Source: Leyella stercorea (GTDB lineage Bacteria > Bacteroidota > Bacteroidia > Bacteroidales > Bacteroidaceae). Taken from it: DNA of 64,000 bases. The stretch is taken from assembly GCF_021531655.1 (NCBI RefSeq), contig NZ_JADYUF010000001.1, positions 124,001 through 188,000 on the forward strand. Direction: 5' to 3'. The position numbers and the translations under genes were made by a program. The notes below the pieces were generated by a model. It did not search any database and had not been told where the DNA came from. It was given only the letters and a program-made list of their open reading frames with translations. Position 1 is the stretch's first letter, and every line of letters begins with the position of its first letter. Shown here piece after piece: positions 46,851-56,856 of the stretch.

Positions 46851-49800
46851 GTGTTCAAACGCATAATAAATATAACTATATGGACCTTAATAGGTCTCTA
46901 CACTTCTGTCATTGTTTTGCTGCACATACCCGTTGTACAGACGTATATAGGAGAATGTGTGGCTAATGTTCTATGCGAGAAATTCGACACTCATGTAAGT
47001 GTAGGTCGGGTAGATCTCGGTTTCATCAACCGCCTTATTATTGATGATTCCGAGATGCAGGACCAACAAGGCAAGCAGATGCTGCGTGTATCGCGAATAT
47101 CGGTGAAGATAAATCTCTTGGCACTTGCTAAGGGGCAGATTGATGTAACGTCAGCACAGTTCTTCGGACTCCAGGCAAATCTTTATAAAACGACACCTGC
47201 ATCAAAGCCTAATTTCCAGTTTGTAGTGGATTCGCTTGCTTCTAAGGACTCGACAAAACAGAAGACACCGCTTGACCTGCAAATCAATTCTCTTATCATT
47301 CGCAATGGTGCTATGCGCTATCGTGTGCTTTCGCATGTCAACAATTCACGTAAGTTCTCGCCCGAGAATATTAATGCTCGCAATATAAGCGCTCATATTA
47401 TAGTAAACCGCATCACCGACGACTCGCTCAACGTTAAAGTGAAGCGCATAGCTTTTGACGAACGATGTGGATTTAGGATGAAGTCGCTCTCACTGCATGC
47501 CGTATACGGTCCTACTGGAGCAAGCGTCAGCAATTTCCGACTTGAGCTGCCAGCAACACTTGTTCAATCAGAGAATATAACATGCTCTTTCAGTCAGAAG
47601 AATGGCAAGATAGAGATGCCTACTATACAATTCAAAGGCAGTATTGAAGCGCCAAGCATCAGTTTTGCTGATTTCGCTGGCTTTGTGCCGAAATTGTCAG
47701 ATATTAAGCAGTGCATGACACTTGCTGCTGATTTTTATGGTACCGGGTCATCGCTCAATGTGACGCGTCTGGAACTTGGTACCAACGATGATGATTTCCA
47801 TCTGCTGGCTGACGGTGGCATAAAGAATTATCCTGCCGATGCTGCTTGGTTTGCTGATGTTCACCAGTTCAGCGCCAATCATGCTGCCATAGCTTCAGTT
47901 GTGTCTACTGCAATTGGCAAGGATGTTCCTGCCATAATATCGCGTATAGGAGATGTCAGCTTGACCGGTTATATAGGAGGCGAGCACAATAAGTTGGCTG
48001 CCAATGTCCGTGTGTCTACTTCGCTCGGCAACATAAGAGCAGCTGTGGATAAGTGTAAGAATAGTATCACAGGGCATATAGAAACAGTCGATTTTAATGT
48101 TGGAAAGCTGGCAGATGACAACAAACTCGGCCATCTCTCAGCTAACATAAACATACATGGTCAGTCGGAGGATAATATGTCTGCCATAGGTCGTGTTTAT
48201 AACTTTGACTATAACGGATACAAATACCGCGACATCAATCTTGATGCATCCTATCGCTTCAAGGTTGTAGAGGGAAGGGTGGAGATTGACGATCCTAATG
48301 CACAGATTTCAGCTTCCGGGCAATTGAATATTGCAAGCGAGACACCATTGCTTAAGGCAAATGTATCAGTAGGTCGTTTTGCTCCCAATTCATTGCATCT
48401 AACACAAAAGTGGCAGTCGACGGCTTTTGCTGCCAATATTTCATGCGATATAAATGGCAGCAGCGTCAACGATGCAGACGGTACAGTAGAGATTCGTGAT
48501 TTTTCAATGCTTTCGCCAAAAACCGAGTATGGATTGCGAAACGTAACTGTAAGGACAGGATTTGATGGCGACAATCACTTTCTCAATCTCAATAGCGACT
48601 TTGGACAGGTTAATATCAATGGACACTTCAATTACAATACTATTGCCCGTAGTGTATTGAATATGGTGGCTGCTAAGTTGCCTACTATTCCTGGACTAAC
48701 GCGTCAACCACAAAAGGAAGTTAACGATTTCACTATTAACGCTTCCATTTCAAATACGGATTGGATGAAGTATCTGCTCGGTATTCCGCTCGAGATTTAC
48801 AGCCCGCTTAATATCAGCGGTGAGCTTAATGACAAACACGAGAAGATAGACTTGTGGTGTGACGTACCATCGTTTGCATACGATGGCAACCGTTTTAGCG
48901 ATGCTTTTGTGAACATTGAGTCGCCTAACGATACTCTTAAGGCCGACATACGTATAAAGAAACTTGCTGACAAGGGCAAGTATATGTCATTGCAACTTAG
49001 TGCAGGGGCTTCAGACAATCATCTGAATACGTCGTTGAGTTTCGGCAATAATGAACGTCACCCTCTCAAGGGCGTTATAAATGCCAGTACTGTTTTCGCC
49101 AAGAACATTGATGGTGTGTCAACTGCTTATGTAGATGTCCTGCCTTCACGTGCTACGATAGGCGACACTACCTGGCACGTGGCTCCATCCACAATAGTGT
49201 ATAGCAAGAACCATCTTGAGGTGAACGGCTTCTCGATAAGCCATGGCAACCAGATGCTTGCCATAGATGGAACTGCGACTAACAACTACGAAGACTCGTT
49301 GCTTGTAACGCTCAACGATATAGATGTGAGCTATGTCCTTAATCTTGTCAACTTCCATTCGGTCGACTTCTTTGGTATGGCTTCGGGCAATGCCCGTGTG
49401 GCAGGAGTATTCAGTGGCAAACCGCAACTGGCAGCCAACCTTAGGGTCAGCGACTTTAAGTTTGAATCAGGACGAATGGGTACGCTCTTTGCCAATGTTG
49501 ACTACGACTTCGACGAAGGTAACATCAATATCGACGCTGTGGCACAGGACGAAGACGGTCGTCATACTGACATAAATGGCTATGTGTCGCCTAAGCACAA
49601 CTACATCGACCTTGGCATTGATGCACATCGAACACGTGCCGAGTTTATGGAAAGCTTCTGTGGCTCGTTTATGGATAACGTAGATGCCGATATAAATGGT
49701 AAGGTGAACGTAGTAGGACCACTGAACAACATCAACCTTGTAGGAAAAGCTGCTGTAAACGGCTCTATGCGCATGACAGCTCTCAACACTACATACTGGC

Positions 49801-51242
49801 TGCGTGGCGACTCGGTGACTTTCATTCCCGACGAGATAATATTCAATGGCAATACAATATACGATCATAATGGCAATACAGGCATACTGACCGGAAGCCT
49901 TCACCATCAACATCTCACCAACTTGTCGTACGACCTTAACATAAAGACACGTAATCTTCTGGCTTACGACACTAAGACATTTGGTGACAATACCTTCTAT
50001 GGTACAGCTTATTTTACAGGCGATTGTAGCATTAAGGGTAGGAGTGGCGAAGTTGTAATAGATGTTGATGGCACGCCAGAGAAGAACAGCATGCTGGTGT
50101 ATAATGTTAGCGACCAAGGGTCTATCGGTTCGAATGACTTCATCAAGTGGACCAAGAATGGCAATGCTGCCTCTGACTCTTCGTATGTGGCAAGAGACGA
50201 AAAGGAAGCCGAAACGGATGATATTTCTACAAATATCCGCCTTAACTTCCTAATCAATTGCAATCCGGATGTAACCTTGAAGTTGCTGATGGACCTGCAG
50301 ACTGGTGACTATATTACGCTCAATGGCGACGGAATGCTCAGGGCATCGTACTTTAACAAGGGTGCTTTCCAGATGTTTGGCAATTATACTGTCGACCATG
50401 GAGTGTATAAATTGACTATTCAGAATATTCTGAAGAAAGACTTCGATTTTGTCAAGGGCGGTACCATAACGTTTGGTGGCGACCCTTACAATGCCGTACT
50501 CGACCTTAAGGCACAGTACGTATTGAATAGTGTGAGTCTTGCCGACCTCAATATCGGCCGCTCGTTCACCAACAATAATGTACGTGTCAACTGTGTGATG
50601 AACATAACGGGCAGTCCATACGCTCCCAAAGTCGACTTTGACCTCGATATGCCATCGCTGAGTAATGATGTAAAGCAAATGGTATATAGTCTGCTCAATG
50701 CAGAGGAAGAGAAAAAGCAACAGGTGCTGTATCTGCTTGCAGTCGGACGTTTCTATGCTCAAAACAATAACAATGCCGATGGAAGTACGCCTCAGTATAG
50801 CCAGACATCACTTGCGATGCAGAGTTTCTTGAGCGGTACTATAAGCCAGCAGATAAATACCGTACTTAGCAACGTGATAAACAACAACAACTGGAATTTC
50901 GGCGCTAATATCTCTACCGGAACTGAGGGTTTCAACAATGCGGAGTACGAAGGACTGCTGTCGGGTCGTTTGCTTAACAATCGTCTGCTTATCAACGGGC
51001 AGTTCGGTTATCGCGACAATGATAATGCTACAACCAGCTTTATAGGCGACTTTGACATCAAGTATTTGCTATTCCCCAACGGTAATCTTGCCATCAACGT
51101 CTACAACAAGACCAACGACCGTTACTTCACACGCAACAGTCTTAATACTCAAGGTTTGGGTATTATCATGAAGAAAGACTTCAAGCGTATCTCCGACTTG
51201 TTCTTCTGGAGAAAGCGTAATAAGGCAAAGGAAGCAAAGTGA
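46851..51242 (+). CDS. tamB: TamB-type translocation and assembly module protein (DUF490)
   Basis: A 1463-residue envelope protein. A single N-terminal membrane anchor (~7-26) is followed by a very long beta-rich repeat region and the C-terminal DUF490/TamB domain (~1050-1460: TGDYITLNGDGMLRASYFNK, then GTITFGGDPYNAVLDLKAQY). TamB-like proteins bridge the inner and outer membranes and help lipid transport and outer-membrane assembly. Start is GTG at 46851; no ATG is close upstream in frame. Single gene. No tamA neighbour, as is common in Bacteroidota. Confidence 0.93.
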   Translation: MFKRIINITIWTLIGLYTSVIVLLHIPVVQTYIGECVANVLCEKFDTHVSVGRVDLGFINRLIIDDSEMQDQQGKQMLRVSRISVKINLLALAKGQIDVTSAQFFGLQANLYKTTPASKPNFQFVVDSLASKDSTKQKTPLDLQINSLIIRNGAMRYRVLSHVNNSRKFSPENINARNISAHIIVNRITDDSLNVKVKRIAFDERCGFRMKSLSLHAVYGPTGASVSNFRLELPATLVQSENITCSFSQKNGKIEMPTIQFKGSIEAPSISFADFAGFVPKLSDIKQCMTLAADFYGTGSSLNVTRLELGTNDDDFHLLADGGIKNYPADAAWFADVHQFSANHAAIASVVSTAIGKDVPAIISRIGDVSLTGYIGGEHNKLAANVRVSTSLGNIRAAVDKCKNSITGHIETVDFNVGKLADDNKLGHLSANINIHGQSEDNMSAIGRVYNFDYNGYKYRDINLDASYRFKVVEGRVEIDDPNAQISASGQLNIASETPLLKANVSVGRFAPNSLHLTQKWQSTAFAANISCDINGSSVNDADGTVEIRDFSMLSPKTEYGLRNVTVRTGFDGDNHFLNLNSDFGQVNINGHFNYNTIARSVLNMVAAKLPTIPGLTRQPQKEVNDFTINASISNTDWMKYLLGIPLEIYSPLNISGELNDKHEKIDLWCDVPSFAYDGNRFSDAFVNIESPNDTLKADIRIKKLADKGKYMSLQLSAGASDNHLNTSLSFGNNERHPLKGVINASTVFAKNIDGVSTAYVDVLPSRATIGDTTWHVAPSTIVYSKNHLEVNGFSISHGNQMLAIDGTATNNYEDSLLVTLNDIDVSYVLNLVNFHSVDFFGMASGNARVAGVFSGKPQLAANLRVSDFKFESGRMGTLFANVDYDFDEGNINIDAVAQDEDGRHTDINGYVSPKHNYIDLGIDAHRTRAEFMESFCGSFMDNVDADINGKVNVVGPLNNINLVGKAAVNGSMRMTALNTTYWLRGDSVTFIPDEIIFNGNTIYDHNGNTGILTGSLHHQHLTNLSYDLNIKTRNLLAYDTKTFGDNTFYGTAYFTGDCSIKGRSGEVVIDVDGTPEKNSMLVYNVSDQGSIGSNDFIKWTKNGNAASDSSYVARDEKEAETDDISTNIRLNFLINCNPDVTLKLLMDLQTGDYITLNGDGMLRASYFNKGAFQMFGNYTVDHGVYKLTIQNILKKDFDFVKGGTITFGGDPYNAVLDLKAQYVLNSVSLADLNIGRSFTNNNVRVNCVMNITGSPYAPKVDFDLDMPSLSNDVKQMVYSLLNAEEEKKQQVLYLLAVGRFYAQNNNNADGSTPQYSQTSLAMQSFLSGTISQQINTVLSNVINNNNWNFGANISTGTEGFNNAEYEGLLSGRLLNNRLLINGQFGYRDNDNATTSFIGDFDIKYLLFPNGNLAINVYNKTNDRYFTRNSLNTQGLGIIMKKDFKRISDLFFWRKRNKAKEAK

Positions 51243-51292
51243 CGGAGAACTAATGGTGAATGCAAAAATCACATCAATTGGGATGCCTGATT

Positions 51293-51432
51293 TATGCATA
51301 TAAGTTATTTGTCAGTATCACATAAGTAACACTCCAGTACCAGTCAAGTGAAACTCCAGTACCACCTATATGAAACTCCAGTACCAGTTAGGCGGTACTG
51401 AAAACGGTACTGGAAGCGTGCATCAAGCTTAT
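51293..51432 (+). repeat. Dispersed 140-bp repeat, copy B (22-bp periodic)
   Basis: Matches 14001-14140 with 7 substitutions and no gaps. CCAGTACC starts at 51334, 51356 and 51378 (22 bp apart), with the inverted GGTACTG copies after. As for copy A, it follows a plus-strand gene and faces a minus-strand one. Confidence 0.9.
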
Positions 51433-51473
51433 TGTAATACATAATTAAGAAACAAAACATGAATGACCATAAC

Positions 51474-51513
51474 AATAAAGCCCTGGTTCTCGTAATAGAG
51501 CCAGGGCTTTATT
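51474..51513. terminator. Bidirectional terminator between tamB and rng
   Basis: AATAAAGCCCTGGTTCT (51474-51490) pairs with AGAGCCAGGGCTTTATT (51497-51513), 17 bp with one wobble and a 6-base loop. The A/T-rich foot gives U tracts in both directions, suiting convergent tamB and rng. Confidence 0.9.
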
Positions 51514-51538
51514 GTATTTGGTATTAATGATGATGGAA

Positions 51539-53113
51539 TTATTTGGTTTCAATCTCTTCCTTCATATCAATGAACTGTCGCTTGCTGTCGTAGAATTCGT
51601 ACTGCAGGAAAGCCAGTTTCTGTGAAGGAACGATATGAACGCCAAGACCATATTTCAACTGCCATTTTCTCTTGAGCGACCATACGCCTTTGTTGATGTA
51701 AGCCGCTACATAGGGATGAACGTGCAGGTAGAAAGTCTTAACTCCAATCTTCTTGACAAGTCTGTCAATCTTACTCTCAAGCTGATCTGTAAAGATAATG
51801 CTCGGCTTTATCTTTCCCTTGCCGAAGCATGTAGGGCATACCTCCTCAACATTTACGTCCATTGCCGGACGTACACGCTGGCGTGTAATCTGCATTAAGC
51901 CGAACTTGCTTAATGGCAGAATGTTGTGTCGGGCTCTGTCCTTCTGCATGTTCTTGCACATGCGTTCGTAGAGAAGTTGACGGTCTTCCGCAAGGTTCAT
52001 GTCGATGAAGTCGACAACAATGATACCTCCCATGTCGCGCAATCGTAACTGTCTTGCCAATTCGTCGGCAGCGCCAAGGTTAACATCAAGGGCATTGGCT
52101 TCTTGTCCGTTGTCCGAGTGTGATCGGTTGCCGCTGTTTACGTCGACTACGTGAAGGGCTTCTGTATGTTCTATAATCAGATACGCACCATGCTTATAAT
52201 TAACGGTTTTACCAAAGCTTGACTTAATCTGTTTGGTAACATTAAAATTGTCGAAGATAGGAACCGTACCAGTATATAATTTCACTATGCCTGCTTTCTC
52301 TGGGGCGATGAGTGATACATAGTGTTTTACTTCATGAAAAACATCCTCGTCATTGACGTATATGTTTTCGTATGTGGGGTTGAATAAGTCGCGTAGCATT
52401 GCTACGGCACGTCCTGTCTCTTCGAATATCAGTTGTGGGCGCTTCTGTGTTTTCTGCACTTTTATGAGTGCGTCTTCCCATCGCTTGGTGAGAATCTTCA
52501 TTTCTGCGTCAAGTTCAGCGACACGTTTTCCCTCAGCAACAGTGCGTACAATTACTCCGCAATTCTTTGGTTTGATGCTGTTGATGAGTTGTTTCAGTCG
52601 TGCGCGTTCTTCGCCGCTTTTGATTTTTGATGATACAGAAACCTTGTCGCCGAAAGGCATAAGTACGAGATAGCGTCCTGCGAAACTTAGTTCGCCAGTA
52701 AGTCGTGGACCTTTGGTAGAAATCGGTTCTTTTACGATTTGCACCAGTACTTCCTCGCCAACCTTCAATGTGTTTTGCACGCTTCCTTCTTTCTTAAGGT
52801 CGGGTAGGCGAGTGGCTTTAGCGAAAGGATAGAGTTTCTTGCGGTCGCTCTGTACTTGCTTGAGATACTTCTCGTAAGAGTTGAATTGATTGCCTAAATC
52901 AAGATAATGGAGAAAAGCGTCACGTTCGTAACCTACGTCCACGAAACTGGCGTTCAATCCGGGCATAAGTTTCTTTACTTTTGCAATATAGATGTTGCCA
53001 ACAGAGAAAGAGGCAGAGCGTGGTTCTGTCTGATATTCCACAAGTCGCTTGTCTTCAAGCAGGGCTATGGAAATCTCTTTCTGTTGAACGTCAATTACAA
53101 CTTCGCTAGTCAT
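51539..53113 (-). CDS. rng: Ribonuclease G (RNase E/G family)
   Basis: A 524-residue endoribonuclease for rRNA and mRNA processing. N-terminal S1 domain (~38-125: GNIYIAKVKKLMPGLNASFV), RNase-H-like and DNase-I-like core, metal residues in IIVVDFIDM, and the Zn-link CPTCFGKGK (~430). It lacks the long C-terminal scaffold of RNase E, so RNase G is the better name. A strong hairpin at 53157-53206 lies just upstream and no promoter was found between, so expression may come by readthrough from the HU gene. Confidence 0.95.
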   Translation of the reverse strand: MTSEVVIDVQQKEISIALLEDKRLVEYQTEPRSASFSVGNIYIAKVKKLMPGLNASFVDVGYERDAFLHYLDLGNQFNSYEKYLKQVQSDRKKLYPFAKATRLPDLKKEGSVQNTLKVGEEVLVQIVKEPISTKGPRLTGELSFAGRYLVLMPFGDKVSVSSKIKSGEERARLKQLINSIKPKNCGVIVRTVAEGKRVAELDAEMKILTKRWEDALIKVQKTQKRPQLIFEETGRAVAMLRDLFNPTYENIYVNDEDVFHEVKHYVSLIAPEKAGIVKLYTGTVPIFDNFNVTKQIKSSFGKTVNYKHGAYLIIEHTEALHVVDVNSGNRSHSDNGQEANALDVNLGAADELARQLRLRDMGGIIVVDFIDMNLAEDRQLLYERMCKNMQKDRARHNILPLSKFGLMQITRQRVRPAMDVNVEEVCPTCFGKGKIKPSIIFTDQLESKIDRLVKKIGVKTFYLHVHPYVAAYINKGVWSLKRKWQLKYGLGVHIVPSQKLAFLQYEFYDSKRQFIDMKEEIETK

Positions 53114-53156
53114 TTCTCTTTTAGTTTATTATTTAGGTGACTTTACTTTAAAAGAT

Positions 53157-53206
53157 TGGGGGCGCGCCAAAGCCACTGCGTATGCATTGTGATTGACGCG
53201 CCCCCA
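53157..53206 (-). terminator. GC-rich hairpin between the basic protein gene and rng
   Basis: TGGGGGCGCG (53157-53166) pairs with CGCGCCCCCA (53197-53206), a 10-bp stem of almost only G-C with a long loop. On the minus strand it follows the small gene by 37 bases and precedes rng by 44. The tail TCTTTT is weak, so it may attenuate rather than stop transcription or be a processing site. Confidence 0.65.
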
Positions 53207-53243
53207 TTGTTTTTTGGAACTTACCCTTTATGGGCAGGCTTGC

Positions 53244-53333
53244 TTACTTGCTCTTATGTCTGTTCTTACGTAATCTTTTTTTACGCTTGTGAGTAGCCAT
53301 CTTGTGTCCCTTTTTTTTCTTTCCGTTTGGCAT
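53244..53333 (-). CDS. 29-residue basic protein, AURKAIP1/COX24-like (putative small-subunit ribosomal protein)
   Basis: The minus strand encodes MPNGKKKKGHKMATHKRKK followed by RLRKNRHKSK. More than half of the residues are Lys, Arg or His. This is the short protein conserved across Bacteroidota and annotated as AURKAIP1/COX24 domain, a domain shared with mitochondrial mS38 and mycobacterial bS22. A place on the small ribosomal subunit is therefore inferred. It lies 55 bases after the HU gene. Confidence 0.85.
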   Translation of the reverse strand: MPNGKKKKGHKMATHKRKKRLRKNRHKSK

Positions 53334-53388
53334 AACTTTAATTTTTTATTGTTAATATATTACTGAATAATGTTTTTTATGTTTTCTC

Positions 53389-53679
53389 TTATTCCATTGT
53401 TGCGTTCTTCATCTCCTCTACAAAGCACTTTGCAGGCTTGAAGCTCGGCTGGTCGTGTGCTCCTATTTTCATTGTAGTCTTTTTCAAGATATTGCGAGCT
53501 GTTTTGGCAGCGCGATGCTTAATGATAAAACTTCCAAATCCACGCAGGTAAACATTTTCCTTGTTTGACAACAAGCTGTCCTTGATATTCTCCATGAAAC
53601 TTTCTACGACAACCGAAACGTCCTTCTTTTGTAATCCTGTGCTTTCGGCAATTTTGTTAATGATATCTGCTTTAGTCAT
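53389..53679 (-). CDS. HU/IHF family DNA-binding protein
   Basis: A 96-residue histone-like protein. The HU pattern is intact: MTKADIINKIAESTGLQKKD, then the GFGSFIIKHRAAKTARNI arm signature, with the C-terminal FKPAKCFVEEM. It bends and packs DNA as a dimer. Promoter element TATCTTTG at 53744-53751. Start of a run HU, basic protein, rng. Confidence 0.96.
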   Translation of the reverse strand: MTKADIINKIAESTGLQKKDVSVVVESFMENIKDSLLSNKENVYLRGFGSFIIKHRAAKTARNILKKTTMKIGAHDQPSFKPAKCFVEEMKNATME

Positions 53680-53743
53680 TTGAATGTATATGTTTTTATA
53701 TTTTACGTATAAAATTAGCCCTTTACTTTACTCTAAGGACGTG

Positions 53744-53751
53744 CAAAGATA
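53744..53751 (-). promoter_or_regulatory. Promoter -7 element for the HU gene
   Basis: Minus strand TATCTTTGC, 64 bases before the HU start. No good TTG box at the usual distance. Confidence 0.5.
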
Positions 53752-53876
53752 CGAGTTTTTCGTGTGATATGAAAATATATTGCCTACTTTTTTTTGAGTT
53801 CAGACGCTTTATTCATAGTCCGAACTCATTTGTTTTCATATCATTAACTAAATAGGGTAGTTGTTGGAGGGTGATT

Positions 53877-55229
53877 TTAGGCTGTACGTGTCGACATATG
53901 TTTTCTTGCCGTAAGATAAAACGCTATGCTCACCATCATTCCGGTAGCTATCCATGATACGGGATAGACAAGCATTATTGTGCCGAAACCAGTCCATACG
54001 GGACATACTGCGTACACCCATATAATGCGCAGCAGACAGGTGCCGAAAACAGTCAGTATTGTCGGCTGCATCGACTTGCCCATACCTCGCAGGGCAGAGG
54101 CTGATATTTCATAGCTGCAGGCTATGAACTGGAATGCGAGCACCGTCTCCATACGTATTTTGCCATAAGCCTGTACTGTAGGATCGCTTGAGAAGAATGA
54201 CAGGAAGAATTTGTGCTGCCAGGTGAACAGACCGTTCAACCCCCCGCAACACACAATGCTCATGCCCATACATATCCAGAATATGCGTTTTACGCGCTCT
54301 GTATTTCCTGCTCCATAATTCTGTCCGATGAATGTTATTGCGGCACCATTGAATGCGCATATCACAAAATAGCAGTAGTATTCAAAGTTCAACGCTGCTG
54401 CCGAGCCAGCTATTGCATCGGCACCGTGACTGTTTATTGCCGACTGAAGCAGAACATTTGATATGGAGAACACCATGCCTTGCAGTCCGGCTGGTATGCC
54501 AATGATAAGCATCCTCTTCAGTTCGCTCCAATATATCTTAGCGTCTCTAATATGTATTCTATATGGTTCCTTTTCGTTTTGCAGCAGATGTATAATGAGC
54601 ATAGCGCTTATTGCATTGGCAATACCAGTAGCTATGGCCACTCCTTCAACCCCCATTTTCAGTACAATGACAAAGAAAAGGTTGAGTATGGCGTTGGCAA
54701 CTCCCGCTACAACAAGAATATATAAGGGACGTCGTGTGTCGCCCATACTGCGTAGTATTGCTGCTCCGAAGTTGAAAACGAGAAAGAAAGGGATACTAAG
54801 AAAATAAATCTGCAGGTATTTGATGGCCATTGGAAGTACGTCGTCAGGAGTACCCATAAGTGTCAAAATGGGCTTTGCTGCAGCTATTCCAATGACCATT
54901 AGTATGAGTCCGCTCACAACTGACACCATCTCAATAGTCCTTATTGATTTCTGTATGCTGTCGGTATCGTTTTGACCGATGTGGTTGGATATAATCACAT
55001 TGGCTCCCATAGACACGCCAAGAAAAAGATTGATAAGCAGGCTTATTACCGGACCGTTACTTCCTACGGCAGCCAGTGCCTGCTTGCTGGCAAAGTGTCC
55101 GACTACAGCCACGTCCACCGAGTTGAAGATTTGCTGCAGCACGCTGCTTGCGGCAAGCGGTAGTGAGAACATCAGAATCTTCAGGAACAGCGGTCCGTGA
55201 AGCATATCTATTTCATTGGATTTAGCCAT
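53877..55229 (-). CDS. MATE family efflux transporter
   Basis: About 450 residues with twelve membrane helices. The start MAKSNEIDMLHGPLFLKILM and the motifs QQIFNSVDVAVVGHFAS and GVSMGANVIISNHIGQ are typical of MATE drug/sodium or proton antiporters. I chose ATG 55229 because the upstream extension to 55370 is low-complexity and overlaps the cupin gene. Gap to cupin is 37 bases. Substrate unknown. Confidence 0.92.
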   Translation of the reverse strand: MAKSNEIDMLHGPLFLKILMFSLPLAASSVLQQIFNSVDVAVVGHFASKQALAAVGSNGPVISLLINLFLGVSMGANVIISNHIGQNDTDSIQKSIRTIEMVSVVSGLILMVIGIAAAKPILTLMGTPDDVLPMAIKYLQIYFLSIPFFLVFNFGAAILRSMGDTRRPLYILVVAGVANAILNLFFVIVLKMGVEGVAIATGIANAISAMLIIHLLQNEKEPYRIHIRDAKIYWSELKRMLIIGIPAGLQGMVFSISNVLLQSAINSHGADAIAGSAAALNFEYYCYFVICAFNGAAITFIGQNYGAGNTERVKRIFWICMGMSIVCCGGLNGLFTWQHKFFLSFFSSDPTVQAYGKIRMETVLAFQFIACSYEISASALRGMGKSMQPTILTVFGTCLLRIIWVYAVCPVWTGFGTIMLVYPVSWIATGMMVSIAFYLTARKHMSTRTA

Positions 55230-55266
55230 CTTCTGCGATTTATCCTTGTTTGTACCAGGTTGGCAT

Positions 55267-55599
55267 CTACTTCGTTTCGGGTACAATAGCAAAGAACTCT
55301 GCGTCTTCGTTGGTACGGTTTTCGGCTGTGTGTGTGTGGTTGCATGGACAGTAGTGTACGTCGCCTGCATATGCCGTCTCTTCCTTATCGTCGTATATAA
55401 AAGTTATTTCACCTTTTAATATGTACATCACCTCGCAGTTGCCGTTGTGTGTATGTATGCCTATTGAACTTCCTGCCGGCAGCGTATTGAGCATAATCTT
55501 CACCTTTCCGTCGTCAGCAAGCTTGGTTACGAAGTCGCCTTTACCACCTTTGAAGCCATCAACGTGCTTGGCTTCAATCTCCTTGAAATTGATAATCAT
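55267..55599 (-). CDS. Small cupin-domain protein
   Basis: A 110-residue single-cupin protein. Metal-binding motif one is GIHTHNGNCEVMYILKGE (~47-64) and motif two is GDVHYCPCNHTHTAENRT (~79-96), so the His and Glu ligands are present. It could be an enzyme or a small-molecule sensor. It lies in the panB-MFS-cupin-MATE run, which gives no clear hint. Confidence 0.88.
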   Translation of the reverse strand: MIINFKEIEAKHVDGFKGGKGDFVTKLADDGKVKIMLNTLPAGSSIGIHTHNGNCEVMYILKGEITFIYDDKEETAYAGDVHYCPCNHTHTAENRTNEDAEFFAIVPETK

Positions 55600-55659
55600 A
55601 ATATATCCTCCTTTTTTATTATGTGTTTTAGTGCGCCGTCTGTAGTTTGGCGCTTAGTA

Positions 55660-56856
55660 TTATGCATGATAGTCCTTATGACCTTTTTTGACAATGGCGT
55701 TGACACAGCACATCAAAGTGGCCACAACAAACAGCATGAGTGCCAGATGAGCACCGTAAGCGGCTTGGCTTCCCAGTCCATACTCGCCAGCCCATCCTAT
55801 GGCTATACCTACAAACAGTCCTCCGTCGCTTGCCATGAAGTATGTACTTTCTACGGTGCTTCGCTGGCAGTGGCTGCTGTGGTCGAGCAGCTTGTATAGC
55901 TGTTCGGAGCAAGTCATTCCGTATCCCAAGCCCAATACCATTGGTTTTAGCGTGTCATCGAGCATTCCGTTATGTATTGCCATTGCTCCTATAGCCACGA
56001 GAATGCAGGCATTGCCCACGGCAGACGTAAATTTGCCAGTGCGTACAGCCTTATATTTTAGCAGTATTATAGCTATTACGAATCCTACGGCAATTGACGA
56101 AAGAAATTCGATGTTCATATGTGTGGCCATCACTATTCCGAGTGATGCACCCATAAGTGTTATGACAATAGCAACGTTCCAGCCTTGTGGCAGGAAGAAG
56201 CGGTCGATTGAAATAATGTGAGTACCTTCTTCAGGGGCACGGAATGGAAATTTCACCATCATTACCAATATTGCCGCCACAAGGGCTGTAGCGGCTCCGA
56301 TGGCGTAATATACTGTACCTTGCGTCTCTTGGCGTATAAGTATGGCAGCTATAGGGCCTGCCGCCACAGCCAGACGCGATATCCATATAGCTGCATAATT
56401 AGCTTCGGTGCGGTGGCACGACTCTGTCTTATCTATCAATAATGTACACGAGAGAACGCGTTTGGCGTGACCAAACACAAAGCCTCCCCAAATGCACGCC
56501 GCCATCAGCCATGCTATCTGCGTGGTGTCAATCCGTTTGTTGACAGATACGTCAAATGTAGACATAGCGAGTATTGTAGCGCTTAGACAGAATGTCGATA
56601 CAAGAAAAACCTTGTTGCGACGGTAGCGTTGTATGAGCCAGCTGCCGAAGAATCCGGAGATTACAATGCCAGCGACAAAAGCCGCCATTGTCAGACATGC
56701 CCATTCTGCATCTACATAGTTGTTCCAGTATAGCCTGCATGGCAAGAATGGTATTGTCATATAGCAGGCTACACATAGCAGCAACTCGGCTATTATCAGG
56801 AGCGAGAAGTCGCGATTCCACATTTTGTGGTATGTCGGCGTGTACGTATTGTCCAT
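55660..56856 (-). CDS. MFS transporter
   Basis: A 398-residue permease with about twelve membrane helices and the loop GFFGSWLIQRYRRNKVFLVS (~68-87), the major facilitator motif A position. Overlaps the panB stop by one base (TAATG), so the two are translationally coupled. Export or uptake of a pantothenate-related compound is a guess from position only. Confidence 0.85.
   Translation of the reverse strand: MDNTYTPTYHKMWNRDFSLLIIAELLLCVACYMTIPFLPCRLYWNNYVDAEWACLTMAAFVAGIVISGFFGSWLIQRYRRNKVFLVSTFCLSATILAMSTFDVSVNKRIDTTQIAWLMAACIWGGFVFGHAKRVLSCTLLIDKTESCHRTEANYAAIWISRLAVAAGPIAAILIRQETQGTVYYAIGAATALVAAILVMMVKFPFRAPEEGTHIISIDRFFLPQGWNVAIVITLMGASLGIVMATHMNIEFLSSIAVGFVIAIILLKYKAVRTGKFTSAVGNACILVAIGAMAIHNGMLDDTLKPMVLGLGYGMTCSEQLYKLLDHSSHCQRSTVESTYFMASDGGLFVGIAIGWAGEYGLGSQAAYGAHLALMLFVVATLMCCVNAIVKKGHKDYHA

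Noticed and set aside
49467..50117. 216-codon minus-strand open frame inside tamB
   Set aside because: It is fully within a conserved coding region on the other strand, has Cys/His/Tyr-rich shadow composition and no family match.
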